From JAEUJM01 sp044221555 (GTDB lineage: Bacteria > Actinomycetota > Acidimicrobiia > Acidimicrobiales > DATDAH01), in contig JBGAOY010000003.1 in NCBI GenBank assembly GCA_044221555.1, positions 310,001-374,000 on the forward strand: a stretch of DNA of 64,000 bases. Direction: 5' to 3'. The position numbers and the translations under genes were made by a program. Below the pieces are notes generated by a model. The model did not search any database and was not told the origin of the DNA. It saw only the letters and a list, made by a program, of their open reading frames with translations. Shown in pieces: positions 8,852 through 16,945 of the stretch. Positions within the stretch are counted from its first letter, which is position 1. Every line of letters starts with the position of its first letter.

Positions 8852-9223
8852 ATGGCGGTGCATGCGGCCGTCCAGTCCGGCAGCTCGGTCACCATGCAGG
8901 TGCTGGTCATCGCTCTCGCCACCTCCGTCACGCTGTTCAAGCTGCACGGACGTAGTGCGTGGCGCAAGCAGACGGACCGCCGGCTTCATCCGGCGCGGGC
9001 CGTCCGGTTCGCGGCCGCGGCAGCCGCGGTGGTCGCCGGCGCAGCACTGGTGACCGGCATGGCTGCCACCTCCAAACCGCGACCGCCGGTACCTCACGCC
9101 GACCTGGTCACGGTGCTCGACCCGATGTCGGGGCGGAGCGCGGCCACGTTCGTCTTGTACAACTCAGTGCCTGGGGTGCGCGAACGCCCCGCGCCGCTCT
9201 CGTACAGCGGTGCCAGCTACTGA
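8852..9223 (+). CDS. Small membrane protein preceding apbE, ending in an SGAS motif
   Basis: A 123-residue protein started at the ATG at 8852, behind a GGAGGTGAG ribosome-binding site. It has hydrophobic segments at about 12-31 and 50-70 and a basic stretch between them. The last residues are YSGASY, and its stop overlaps the start of apbE by 14 bases. SGA(S/T) is the core of the site that ApbE-type enzymes flavinylate in FMN-binding domains, but here no FMN-binding domain precedes it and the protein ends at once. It could be a minimal flavin carrier, or a decayed FMN-binding membrane protein. Confidence 0.6.
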   Translation: MAVHAAVQSGSSVTMQVLVIALATSVTLFKLHGRSAWRKQTDRRLHPARAVRFAAAAAAVVAGAALVTGMAATSKPRPPVPHADLVTVLDPMSGRSAATFVLYNSVPGVRERPAPLSYSGASY

Positions 9224-10112
9224 CCGCCGGTTCTCCGCCATGGGGGGCCGCGCCCAGGTGGTCGTGGTGGGGGCGCCCGACCTGACGGACTGGGCGGTCG
9301 GACGGGTCGCCCAGCTCGAGGAGCGGTGGAGCCGGTTCATTCCCACGAGCGACGTGTCCCGGGCCAACCGAGCCGCAGGCGCCGAGGTGCCGGTCGATGC
9401 CGACACTGTGATGCTCGCCACCACTGCCCTCCGGGCTCACGCGGAGACAGACGGTGCCTATGACCCGCTCCTCGGGGATGTCATGGCCCAACTCGGCTAC
9501 GACCGGACCTTCGATTCGGTCGACCCTCGCACCCGACCGATCCTCTCGGGCCCGTCGCGCGCTGGTCGCCTTGTGGTCGACGACGACCGAGCACGCCTTC
9601 TGGTGCCCAGCGGTTGCTCGTTCGACCCGGGAGGCATCGGCAAGGGCCTCGCGGCCGACCTCGTCACCGCCGGACTCGCGGATCGAGGAGCTGAGGGCGC
9701 GCTCGTGAACCTCGGCGGTGACATCCGAGTCTGGGGCGAGCCGCCCACCGAAGACGGTTGGGTCCTGTCGGTCGACCACCCGATGGAGGAGGGCGCCGAG
9801 CTGGTGCGCGTGGTCCTTGCCGACGGCGCGGTGGCATCGACGAGCCGCCTCCGCCGCTGCTGGGGACCGCCCGAGGCACGCGCCCACCACCTCGTCGATC
9901 CCGCGACGAGGCGACCAGCCGACAACGGAGTTGCCGCGGTGACCGTGTTCGCCGGCACCGGATGGCGAGCCGAGGCGTTCACCAAGGCCGCCTTCCTCGC
10001 CGGTCCGGATGGTGGAGTCGGAGTGCTCGAGGCCCACGGGCTCGACGGAATCGTCGTCACCGATGATGGCGAGTCTCGGATGACGCCGAACATGGCGGCG
10101 ATCTCGGTATGA
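9210..10112 (+). CDS. apbE: FAD:protein FMN transferase (ApbE family)
   Basis: A 300-residue ApbE-family protein. It transfers FMN from FAD to a Thr/Ser of an extracytoplasmic or membrane protein. Visible family signatures are MGG near the N-terminus, LEERWSRF with SDVSRANR, the substrate-binding stretch FDPGGIGKGLAAD near residue 140, LVNLGGDIRVWG near 165, the H-x-LVDPATRRP turn near 230 and AEAFTKAAF near 255. There is no obvious signal peptide, so export may depend on a different start or the enzyme may act inside. The GTG start at 9210 overlaps the previous gene by 14 bases, and its stop overlaps the next ATG by 4. The three genes therefore form one operon with a likely flavinylation-coupled redox role. 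Confidence 0.9.
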   Translation: MPATDRRFSAMGGRAQVVVVGAPDLTDWAVGRVAQLEERWSRFIPTSDVSRANRAAGAEVPVDADTVMLATTALRAHAETDGAYDPLLGDVMAQLGYDRTFDSVDPRTRPILSGPSRAGRLVVDDDRARLLVPSGCSFDPGGIGKGLAADLVTAGLADRGAEGALVNLGGDIRVWGEPPTEDGWVLSVDHPMEEGAELVRVVLADGAVASTSRLRRCWGPPEARAHHLVDPATRRPADNGVAAVTVFAGTGWRAEAFTKAAFLAGPDGGVGVLEAHGLDGIVVTDDGESRMTPNMAAISV

Positions 10113-10720
10113 ACGGCCAGTTCTGGTGGTACGTGACCCGGGCCACCGGGCTCGTCGCCTGGGCTCTTCTCGGCGTGTCGACGGCGACCGGCTTGCTCCT
10201 CTCGGCGCGCCGCACCGTGGGTCGGCGACCGTCCTGGTACGTGGACCTCCACCGCGGGCTATCAGGTCTCGGCTGTCTGTTCGTCGCAGCGCACCTGGCC
10301 GCGATCCTCGCGGACAGCTTCGAGCACTTCGGGCCCCTCGATCTTGTCGTGCCGATGCGGACGTCTCTTTCTCCGGGCGCGGTGTCCTGGGGCATCGTCG
10401 CCCTCTATCTCCTCGTGGCCGTCGAAGCGACCAGCCTGGCCGTCCGCCGGCTGCCGTACCGCGTCTGGCGGCGCGTGCACTACGCCGGCCTGGCCATCTT
10501 CTGGCTGACCACCCTTCATGCCTTCCTGGTGGGCACCGATGCCTCCAACCGGGTCCTGCTCGCGGCAGGCGCGGCGTCGATCGCGGGTTGCGCGTTGCTG
10601 TCATTGCGCCGTCTGACCACGCCGCGGCGGAGGAACGAACCGATCCCAGTGTCACCCCTGGGTGAAGCTACGACTGAGGCTGATGACCGGGGGCCGCCGG
10701 TGGGTCAACCAGGGCCGTAA
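10109..10720 (+). CDS. Ferric reductase-like heme membrane protein
   Basis: A 203-residue protein with about five transmembrane segments (roughly 12-32, 50-70, 88-110, 125-148, 152-172). Paired histidines suited to heme b binding are seen in DLHRG near 46, AAHLAA near 61, VHYAG near 116 and TLHAF near 130. This is the ferric-reductase-like transmembrane domain (YedZ/MsrQ-like). It overlaps apbE by ATGA, so co-translation is likely. Together with apbE it probably moves electrons across the membrane to a flavinylated acceptor. The final ~30 residues are hydrophilic. No FAD/NAD domain is attached, unlike full ferric reductases. Confidence 0.87.
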   Translation: MNGQFWWYVTRATGLVAWALLGVSTATGLLLSARRTVGRRPSWYVDLHRGLSGLGCLFVAAHLAAILADSFEHFGPLDLVVPMRTSLSPGAVSWGIVALYLLVAVEATSLAVRRLPYRVWRRVHYAGLAIFWLTTLHAFLVGTDASNRVLLAAGAASIAGCALLSLRRLTTPRRRNEPIPVSPLGEATTEADDRGPPVGQPGP

Positions 10721-10738
10721 CCCCTGCCCGGCTGGTCG

Positions 10739-10753
10739 TACCCCAGGGGGGTA
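10739..10753. promoter_or_regulatory. CsoR-type operator upstream of cupredoxin gene
   Basis: A 15-bp G/C-tract pseudo-palindrome of the form TACCCC-A-GGGGGGTA, 50 bases before the cupredoxin lipoprotein start. It differs from the element at 11715-11729 only in the central base. CsoR proteins bind GTACCC/GGGTA-type palindromes, so this gene is probably copper-induced through the CsoR at 11401-11685. Confidence 0.7.
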
Positions 10754-10802
10754 GGGACCTTTGACTCTGTTCTGACACTCTGTCGTAGAACACGATCCGG
10801 GG

Positions 10803-11336
10803 ATGCCGATCTTGATGCCCCGCCGTCTCCTGGCCGTCGCTGTCGTGTTCGCCGCAGTGTTGGCTGCGTGCGGCAGCGACCGTGGCGACGCTGACTCTGT
10901 CAGATCGGCCGATCCCGGAACCTTCGTGCTCGATGAGTGGTCGGTTGCCGCGCCGACCGCCCAGATCCATGCGGGGTCGGTCCGGATCACGGCAGCGAAC
11001 CAGGGAAGCGAGACCCACGAGCTGGTCATCGTGCGTGCCGCGGACGCCGCGTCGCTTCCCACCAAGTCCGACGGCTCAGTTGACGAAGAGGCGATACCCG
11101 CGGCGGACAAGCCGGGCGAGATCCCCGACGTTGCGGCTGGCGACGTCGCCAGTGCGACCCTCGACCTCGCGCCGGGGCACTACGTGGCCTTCTGCAACAT
11201 CGTGGATCAGATGGGCACCACCGGCACAGGGGGAGCCGGAATGGGCGGCAGCGGCATGGGTGGGGGGATGGGCAGCGGCGGCATGAGTCACGTCCACTTC
11301 CAGCTCGGCATGTCGGTGGCCTTCACCGTGACATGA
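10803..11336 (+). CDS. Cupredoxin-like copper-binding lipoprotein
   Basis: A 177-residue exported protein. Residues 1-22 are a signal peptide ending in the lipobox LAAC (lipidated Cys23). The mature part has a plastocyanin-like beta fold: an immunoglobulin-like run VRITAANQGSETHEL with a His ligand near 79, then GHYVAFCNIVDQMG with Cys near 133. A Gly/Met-rich insert with repeated GMGG units follows, then H-V-H-F-Q-L-G-M. His, Cys and Met are the classic type-1 copper ligands, and the Met-rich loop would bind Cu(I). Thr/Gly/Met repetition may vary in copy number. A CsoR-type operator lies upstream. Likely role: extracellular copper buffering or electron transfer. Confidence 0.86.
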   Translation: MPILMPRRLLAVAVVFAAVLAACGSDRGDADSVRSADPGTFVLDEWSVAAPTAQIHAGSVRITAANQGSETHELVIVRAADAASLPTKSDGSVDEEAIPAADKPGEIPDVAAGDVASATLDLAPGHYVAFCNIVDQMGTTGTGGAGMGGSGMGGGMGSGGMSHVHFQLGMSVAFTVT

Positions 11337-11400
11337 GAAGCCTGGCCCCCCGGATCGTCTGCGCGGCGAAGGCGTCGCAGAGAGGAGGACTGCGGGCCCG

Positions 11401-11685
11401 TCAGCGCGAGAGCATCCGTCCCACCGCCGACATGAGCTCCTCGGCTTGGGCCTCGGGTTCGGTGGGGCCGCCGCCGTCGGGCGTGAGGCAGTGACGCACA
11501 TGGCCGTCGAGCAGGCCCAGCGCCACGTTGTCCAGGGCGGCGCGGACGGCGTTTATCTGGGTGAGGACGTCGATGCAGTAGCGGTCTTCGTCGACCATCT
11601 TCGACACCCCCCGCACCTGGCCTTCGATGCGGGCGAGCCGAGCGCGCAGCTGGTCCTTCGTCGCTGTGTACCCGCGAGTGGCCAT
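11401..11685 (-). CDS. csoR: CsoR-family copper-sensing repressor
   Basis: A 94-residue all-helical regulator of the CsoR/RcnR family. The W-x-Y-z ligand set is complete for Cu(I): Cys37 in YCIDVLTQ, His62 and Cys66 in HVRHC, matching the canonical Cys-His-Cys of CsoR. The family signature ARIEGQVRGV is at 18-27. It represses copper-efflux genes until Cu(I) binding releases DNA. The gene is divergent from copZ, and the intervening 80 bases hold a CsoR-type operator and a second palindrome, so it should control itself and the copZ-copA operon. The start is the ATG at 11685. Confidence 0.95.
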   Translation of the reverse strand: MATRGYTATKDQLRARLARIEGQVRGVSKMVDEDRYCIDVLTQINAVRAALDNVALGLLDGHVRHCLTPDGGGPTEPEAQAEELMSAVGRMLSR

Positions 11686-11714
11686 GTCTGCCTCCTGGGA
11701 AGATGGTTGCCATG

Positions 11715-11729
11715 TACCCCTGGGGGGTA
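11715..11729. promoter_or_regulatory. CsoR-type operator in the csoR-copZ divergon
   Basis: A 15-bp element of the form TACCCC-T-GGGGGGTA, 30 bases upstream of csoR and 37 upstream of copZ. It matches the element at 10739-10753 at 14 of 15 positions. Its position between divergent genes fits joint control by CsoR. Confidence 0.8.
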
Positions 11730-11733
11730 TAGG

Positions 11734-11750
11734 GTACCCATACAGGGTAC
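11734..11750. promoter_or_regulatory. Second palindrome GTACCC-N5-GGGTAC upstream of copZ
   Basis: A perfect inverted repeat with 6-bp arms and a 5-bp spacer, 16 bases before the copZ start and 4 bases after the first operator. It may be a second CsoR site, so that one tetramer or two tetramers cover the copZ promoter. No clear -35/-10 pair can be assigned with certainty. Confidence 0.5.
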
Positions 11751-11765
11751 TAGTAAGGAGCCGGC

Positions 11766-11972
11766 ATGACGAGCACCACCTACCACGTGGCGGGCATGAC
11801 CTGCGAGCACTGCGTGCGAGCGGTGACCGCCGAGGTGACCGGCATCGAGGGGGTGACCGGCGTCCAGGTCGATCTGCCGACCGGCGCGGTGACCGTCACC
11901 AGCGAGGCGCCCCTCGACGTCGATGACGTCCGTGCTGCGGTGGACGAGGCTGGCTACGAGTTGGCGTCATGA
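11766..11972 (+). CDS. copZ: CopZ-like copper chaperone (HMA domain)
   Basis: A 68-residue single heavy-metal-associated domain. The metal site GMTCEHC is at residues 10-16 (Cys13, Cys16), followed by the family pattern of VRAVTAEV and GVTGVQVDL. It binds Cu(I) in the cytosol and hands it to the P1B ATPase encoded 155 bases downstream. An AAGGAG ribosome-binding site sits 5 bases before the ATG. The stop overlaps the start of the next small gene (ATGA), so the operon is tightly coupled. Expression should be CsoR-controlled. Confidence 0.95.
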   Translation: MTSTTYHVAGMTCEHCVRAVTAEVTGIEGVTGVQVDLPTGAVTVTSEAPLDVDDVRAAVDEAGYELAS

Positions 11973-12130
11973 ACGTCCTCGTCCGCCTCGGGCTGTTCGC
12001 CGCCGGGTTGGCCGTCGTCTTCGTGCTCGCCTTCGGCGCTGGTCGAGCTGTGGGGCCGGACGAGGGCCCGGCGCCGACCACCGTGACCACCGACATGCCC
12101 GCTGGTCACCAGATGGAGGAAGGCTCGTGA
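11969..12130 (+). CDS. 53-residue single-pass membrane protein in the copper operon
   Basis: A short gene between copZ and copA. Its ATG overlaps the copZ stop and its TGA overlaps the copA GTG start, so all three are translationally coupled. Residues 5-24 form one hydrophobic helix. The outside part is Pro/Thr/Asp-rich and ends in DMPAGHQMEEGS, with Met and His that could touch Cu(I). No family is recognised. The double 4-bp overlap is the best evidence that it is translated. It might be a small ATPase partner or a membrane docking factor for CopZ (inference). Confidence 0.72.
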   Translation: MNVLVRLGLFAAGLAVVFVLAFGAGRAVGPDEGPAPTTVTTDMPAGHQMEEGS

Positions 12131-14391
12131 CCGACACCGCTGCCACGAACCACCTCGACCTGGACGTCGAGGGGATGACCTGCGCCTCGTGCGCCGCCCG
12201 GATCGAGAAGCGGCTGAACCGCATCGACGGCGTGCGGGCCTCCGTGAACTTTGCCACTGACCGCGCTTCGGTCGACCTCGTTGACGGCATCACGGTGGAC
12301 GAGGTGCTCGAGGCGGTCGAGGCGACGGGCTACCACGCCCGTCCTGTGCCGACACCACACCTCGAGGCATCGTCGACATCGCGTGACGAGGACGAAACGG
12401 ACGATCTCGCCGACCGCGAGTTGGTATCGCTTCGACAGCGCCTCGTGGTATCGGCGCTGCTCACCGTGCCGGTCCTGGCCATGGCGATGATCCCCGCGCT
12501 CCAATTCGAGAACTGGCAGTGGCTCTCGCTCACCCTGGCGTCGCCAGTCGTGGTCTGGGGTGCCTACCCCTTCCACCGTGCTGCGTGGCTCAACCTCCGC
12601 CACGGCGCCGCCACCATGGACACGCTCATCTCTCTGGGCGTGTCCGCCGCCTACCTGTGGTCGCTGTACGCGCTGTTCATCGGCGAGGCCGGCGTTCCAG
12701 GGATGACCATGACCTTCGACCTCACGCTGAGCCGGGGCAGCGGTCAGCACGACATCTACCTCGAAGTGGCGAGTGCGGTCACCGTCTTCATCCTCGCCGG
12801 GCGCTACTTCGAGACTCGGGCCAAGCGCCGCTCGGGCGCCGCCCTGAAGGCGCTGCTGGAGCTCGGGGCCAAGGACGTCGCGGTGCTTCGAGACGGGGTG
12901 GAGCGCCTCGAGCCGGTGGGCTCGCTGGCGGTGGGCGACCGCTTCGTGGTGCGCCCCGGCGACAAGGTCGCCACCGACGGCGTCGTCGTGGAGGGCACCT
13001 CGGCCATCGACGCGTCGCTGCTCACCGGCGAGAGCGTGCCGGTCGAGGTCGGTCCGGGAGACGCGGTCACGGGTGCCACCGTCAACGCCGGCGGACGGCT
13101 CGTGGTCGAGGCCACTCGGGTAGGGGCCGACACCCAGTTGGCCCGCATCGGCCGACTCGTCACCGAAGCCCAGTCCGGCAAAGCACCCATCCAGCGACTT
13201 GCCGATCGGGTCTCGTCGGTCTTCGTCCCGATCGTCATCGCCCTTGCTGTGGCCACGCTGGGGTTCTGGCTCGGTTGGGGAGAGGACGCCGCCACCGCCT
13301 TCACCGCCGCCGTGGCCGTCCTCATCATCGCCTGCCCATGCGCGCTCGGACTTGCCACGCCGACGGCGCTGCTGGTCGGAACGGGACGAGGCGCCCAGCT
13401 CGGGATCCTGATCAAGGGCCCCGAGGTCCTCGAGTCCACCCGCCGCGTCGACACCGTCGTCTTGGACAAGACCGGCACCGTGACCACTGGGGCCATGTCG
13501 CTGGTCGACGTGGTCTCCGGAAACGACGTCGCGGAGTCCGAGGTGCTCCGCCTGGTCGGAGCGCTGGAGGATGCCTCCGAGCACCCGATCGGCAGGGCCA
13601 TCGCCGCTGGCGCCCGTGAGCAGGTCGGCGATCTGCCAGGCGTCGAGTCCTTCCACGCAACGCGGGGGCTCGGTGTACAAGGGGTGGTCGAGGGCCACGC
13701 GGTGGTCGCCGGCCAGAGCCGGTTCATGGCCGACTGGTCGCTGGACGTCCCGCCGTCGCTCGCGAAGGCCAAGGAGGAGGCCGAAGCTCTCGGTCAGACC
13801 GCGGTACTCGCCGGCTGGGACGGAGAGCTCCACGCCGTGCTCGTCGTCGCCGACACGGTCAAGCCCACCTCAGCGCAGGCCATCGCCGAGCTGCGTGAGC
13901 TCGGATTGACCCCGTACCTCCTGACCGGGGACAGCCGGGAGGCGGCGCAGGCCGTCGCGCGCAGGGTCGGCATCGAAGAGGTGCTCGCCGAAGTGCTCCC
14001 CGAGGACAAGCTCGAACAGATCCGGCGGCTGCAGCAAGAGGGCCGGGTCGTGGCGATGGTCGGCGACGGCGTGAACGACGCTGCCGCCCTGGCCCAGGCC
14101 GACCTCGGTCTCTCGATGGGGACCGGCTCGGACGCCGCCATCGAGGCCAGCGACCTCACCCTCGTACGTGGCGACCTCCGCTCCGCCGCCGACGCCATCC
14201 GCCTCTCGCGGCGAACGCTGCGCACCATCAAGGGCAACCTCTTCTGGGCCTTCGCCTACAACGTCGCCGCCCTCCCTCTCGCGGCCGCAGGCTTGCTCAA
14301 CCCCCTCATCGCCGGCGCCGCCATGGCCTTCTCCAGCGTGTTCGTGGTCAGCAACAGCCTCCGACTGCGCACGTTCAAGGCCACGCAATGA
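12127..14391 (+). CDS. copA: CopA-type Cu(I)-exporting P1B ATPase
   Basis: A 754-residue Cu(I) efflux ATPase. One N-terminal HMA domain carries GMTCASC (Cys19, Cys22). The membrane metal site is CPC at 403-405. Catalytic motifs are TGES near 303, the phosphorylated Asp447 in DKTGT, EHP near 486 and GDGVNDAA near 651. The C-terminal membrane pair ends in the Met/Ser segment MAFSSVFVVSNS, matching the P1B-1 pattern (N..YN, M..SS). Length and layout are standard for CopA. The start is the GTG at 12127 overlapping the previous stop, with GGAGGA 7 bases upstream; the longer open frame runs through the preceding small gene. It is the core of the csoR/copZ regulon. Confidence 0.95.
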   Translation: MTDTAATNHLDLDVEGMTCASCAARIEKRLNRIDGVRASVNFATDRASVDLVDGITVDEVLEAVEATGYHARPVPTPHLEASSTSRDEDETDDLADRELVSLRQRLVVSALLTVPVLAMAMIPALQFENWQWLSLTLASPVVVWGAYPFHRAAWLNLRHGAATMDTLISLGVSAAYLWSLYALFIGEAGVPGMTMTFDLTLSRGSGQHDIYLEVASAVTVFILAGRYFETRAKRRSGAALKALLELGAKDVAVLRDGVERLEPVGSLAVGDRFVVRPGDKVATDGVVVEGTSAIDASLLTGESVPVEVGPGDAVTGATVNAGGRLVVEATRVGADTQLARIGRLVTEAQSGKAPIQRLADRVSSVFVPIVIALAVATLGFWLGWGEDAATAFTAAVAVLIIACPCALGLATPTALLVGTGRGAQLGILIKGPEVLESTRRVDTVVLDKTGTVTTGAMSLVDVVSGNDVAESEVLRLVGALEDASEHPIGRAIAAGAREQVGDLPGVESFHATRGLGVQGVVEGHAVVAGQSRFMADWSLDVPPSLAKAKEEAEALGQTAVLAGWDGELHAVLVVADTVKPTSAQAIAELRELGLTPYLLTGDSREAAQAVARRVGIEEVLAEVLPEDKLEQIRRLQQEGRVVAMVGDGVNDAAALAQADLGLSMGTGSDAAIEASDLTLVRGDLRSAADAIRLSRRTLRTIKGNLFWAFAYNVAALPLAAAGLLNPLIAGAAMAFSSVFVVSNSLRLRTFKATQ

Positions 14392-14591
14392 GCGGCGACC
14401 GCCCGCTCCTGGTGGCCCTGGCGGCGTGCTGCGCCGGGCCGATGCTGATCATCGTCGTCCTCGTCACCGTGTTGGGCGTCGCCATCGGCCCAGCCCTGGC
14501 CATCTCACTCGGGTTGGTCGCCGCCGGCCTCTGTGTCGCGCTCATGGTCGGGCACTACCAACGGAACCACGGACACGAGGGGCCAACATGA
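14388..14591 (+). CDS. 67-residue two-helix membrane protein with CC motif
   Basis: A small protein overlapping copA (ATGA) and the next ATPase (ATGA). It has hydrophobic helices at about 8-30 and 33-54 and a vicinal cysteine pair in AACCAGP at residues 14-15, inside the first helix. The tail is basic and His-rich (HYQRNHGHEG). Vicinal Cys in a first membrane helix recalls small mercury/copper transport proteins of the MerT/MerC kind, but the match is only by pattern. Likely a membrane metal-binding accessory to the flanking ATPases. Confidence 0.75.
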   Translation: MSGDRPLLVALAACCAGPMLIIVVLVTVLGVAIGPALAISLGLVAAGLCVALMVGHYQRNHGHEGPT

Positions 14592-16945
14592 CTGACATCG
14601 CTGCGCAGACCGAGGTGCTCGATGTCCGCGGTCTGCGGTTCGCCACCGAGACCAACGTGGTCGAAGCGACGCTGGGTCGTCGGCCCGGTGTCCTGGAGGT
14701 CGACGCCAACCCGATCGCGCAGACAGCCACGGTGACCTTCGACCCGGCGCTGGCCTCGCTGGACGACCTGCAAGCGTGGGTCCGCGAGTGCGGGTACCAC
14801 TGCGCCGGGCGCTCGGTGCCCCACCACGTCTGTGCCCCGATGCCCGGTGTCGACGGCCACGAGAACGACGGGCACGAGGTCGCCGGCCACGAGGGCGACG
14901 AGCACGACATGGCGGTCCACGACATGGCCGGCCATGACCACGGCGGGATGTCCATGGCCGACATGGCCGACGACATGCGCAACCGGTTCGTCGTCGCGCT
15001 CATCCTGGCCCTGGTCATCACGATGTACTCCCACATCGGGATGGAGATCCTCGGGCTCGACCTCCCCGTGCCCTTCGGGCTCCGCAACGACGTCTGGCAG
15101 CTGCTGTTGAGCCTGCCGGTGATCTTCTGGTCGTCCTCGTTGTTCTTCCGGGGCGCCGTTCGGGCGCTTCGCGCCCGCACCCTCGACATGATGGTCCTTG
15201 TAGCCGTCGGCATCGGAACCGGCTGGGCCTATTCGGTGGCGGTCACCGTCACCGGCGGCGACAGCGACGTGTTCTACGAGGCGGCGACCATGCTCGCCGC
15301 GTTCGTGCTGCTGGGCCACTGGTTCGAGATGCGGGCGCGCGGGGGCGCCAACGACGCCATCCGCACGCTGCTCGACCTCGCGCCAGCGATGGCGCTGGTC
15401 GAACGTGACGGCGCAGCGGTCGAGGTACCCACCGGTGAGGTCGTCGTCGGCGACCTGCTGCTGATCCGCCCGGGGGACAAGGTTCCCGTCGACGCCGTCG
15501 TCGAGTCCGGCGAGAGCGAAGTCGACGAGTCGGTCGTGACCGGCGAGAGCCTGCCGGTCCACAAGGCGCCGGGGTCGTCGGTCATCGGCGCCACCATCAA
15601 CCGCAACGGCGCCCTGCGCGCCCGTGCCACCGGGGTGGGCTCGGACACTGCGCTGGCCCAGATCGTGAAGCTGGTCCAAGAGGCGCAGAACTCCCGCGCG
15701 CCCGGCCAGCGGCTGGCGGACCGTGCCGCGTTCTGGCTGGTCCTGGTGGCGCTGGTCGGCGGCCTCCTGACGTTCACGGTCTGGATGACCATCGGCGATG
15801 TGGGCGTCGAGGTCGCCCTGCTGTACGCCATCACCGTCGTCGTCATCACCTGCCCTGATGCGCTCGGGCTCGCCACCCCGACGGCGATCATGGTGGGGTC
15901 AGGCCTCGGTGCGCAGCGGGGTGTGCTCTTCAAGACCGCAACGGCGCTCGAGACGGCGGCGCGCATCGACGTGGTGGTCATGGACAAGACCGGCACGCTC
16001 ACCAAGGGCGAGCCCGAGGTCACCGAGCTGGTGTTCGCCGACGACGACGAGGCCACCGTCATCTGTTACGCCGCTGCGGTGGAACGCTCCTCGAGCCATC
16101 CCGTCGCAGAGGCGTTCGTGGCATTTGCCGATGATCGCCACCCCGACGGGGCCCGACCCGAGGCCGACGGCTTCGAGAACGTCCCGGGCAAGGGCGCCGT
16201 CGCCACGATCGATGGTCACCGGGTGGCGGTCGGCAGCAGGGTGCTGATGGAAGACGAGCACGTCGATCTGGGCGACCTCGAGGAGGCGTGGACGAACCTG
16301 GCCACCGAGGGTCGCACGGTCATGTGCGTCGGCATCGACGGCAAGATCGCGGCGGTCTTCGGGGTTGCCGACGCCGCACGAGAAACCTCAGCCGACGCCG
16401 TCAAGGCGCTACGCGACATGGACGTCCGCCTCGTCATGCTCACCGGGGACAACGAAGCGACCGCACTCCGCATCGCCGGCGAGCTCGGCATCACCGAGGT
16501 CATCGCCGACGTGCGACCCGGTGACAAGGCGGCCAAGGTGGCCGAGCTCCAAGCCGGCGGCGCCTCGGTGGCCATGGTCGGCGACGGGGTGAACGATGCC
16601 CCGGCGTTGGCGCAAGCGGACCTCGGCATCGCCATCGGGGCCGGCACCGACGTCGCCATCGAGACGGCCGACCTCGTGCTCATGCGATCAGATCCGCTCG
16701 ACGTCCCCATCGCCCTGCGGATCGGACGAGGCACCCGCCGCAAGATGCGCCAGAACCTGAGCTGGGCCATCGGGTACAACACCCTCGCTCTGCCCATCGC
16801 CGCCGGCGTGTTCGTCCCCGCCTTCGGATTCGGGCTCCGCCCGGAGATCGCAGCCCTCACCATGTCCGGCTCGAGCATCATCGTGGCCGTCAACGCCGTC
16901 CTCCTAAAGCGCCTCCACCTCCCCGCACCGGCGGTGCCCGCTTGA
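14588..16945 (+). CDS. P1B ATPase with His-rich N-terminus and CPD membrane motif
   Basis: A 785-residue heavy-metal ATPase. Residues ~10-70 look like an HMA fold without a CxxC. Residues 79-120 are a His/Met/Asp-rich tract with repeated HDM, HDH and GHE units. The membrane site reads CPD at 422-424 instead of the CPC or CPH of most copper pumps. Catalytic motifs are intact: TGES near 318, Asp466 in DKTGT, SHP near 504 and GDGVNDAP near 663. The His-rich N-terminus resembles CopB-type ATPases, which tend to use CPH. The start is the ATG at 14588, overlapping the previous stop; the upstream open frame lies in copA. The CPD site may change metal choice. A near-copy of its 3' end lies at 18685-18750. 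Confidence 0.92.
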   Translation: MTDIAAQTEVLDVRGLRFATETNVVEATLGRRPGVLEVDANPIAQTATVTFDPALASLDDLQAWVRECGYHCAGRSVPHHVCAPMPGVDGHENDGHEVAGHEGDEHDMAVHDMAGHDHGGMSMADMADDMRNRFVVALILALVITMYSHIGMEILGLDLPVPFGLRNDVWQLLLSLPVIFWSSSLFFRGAVRALRARTLDMMVLVAVGIGTGWAYSVAVTVTGGDSDVFYEAATMLAAFVLLGHWFEMRARGGANDAIRTLLDLAPAMALVERDGAAVEVPTGEVVVGDLLLIRPGDKVPVDAVVESGESEVDESVVTGESLPVHKAPGSSVIGATINRNGALRARATGVGSDTALAQIVKLVQEAQNSRAPGQRLADRAAFWLVLVALVGGLLTFTVWMTIGDVGVEVALLYAITVVVITCPDALGLATPTAIMVGSGLGAQRGVLFKTATALETAARIDVVVMDKTGTLTKGEPEVTELVFADDDEATVICYAAAVERSSSHPVAEAFVAFADDRHPDGARPEADGFENVPGKGAVATIDGHRVAVGSRVLMEDEHVDLGDLEEAWTNLATEGRTVMCVGIDGKIAAVFGVADAARETSADAVKALRDMDVRLVMLTGDNEATALRIAGELGITEVIADVRPGDKAAKVAELQAGGASVAMVGDGVNDAPALAQADLGIAIGAGTDVAIETADLVLMRSDPLDVPIALRIGRGTRRKMRQNLSWAIGYNTLALPIAAGVFVPAFGFGLRPEIAALTMSGSSIIVAVNAVLLKRLHLPAPAVPA

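Noticed and set aside
11358..11381. Terminator between cupredoxin and csoR genes (TCTGCG...CGCAGA)
   Set aside because: Stem of only six pairs around a 12-base loop and no T-tract.
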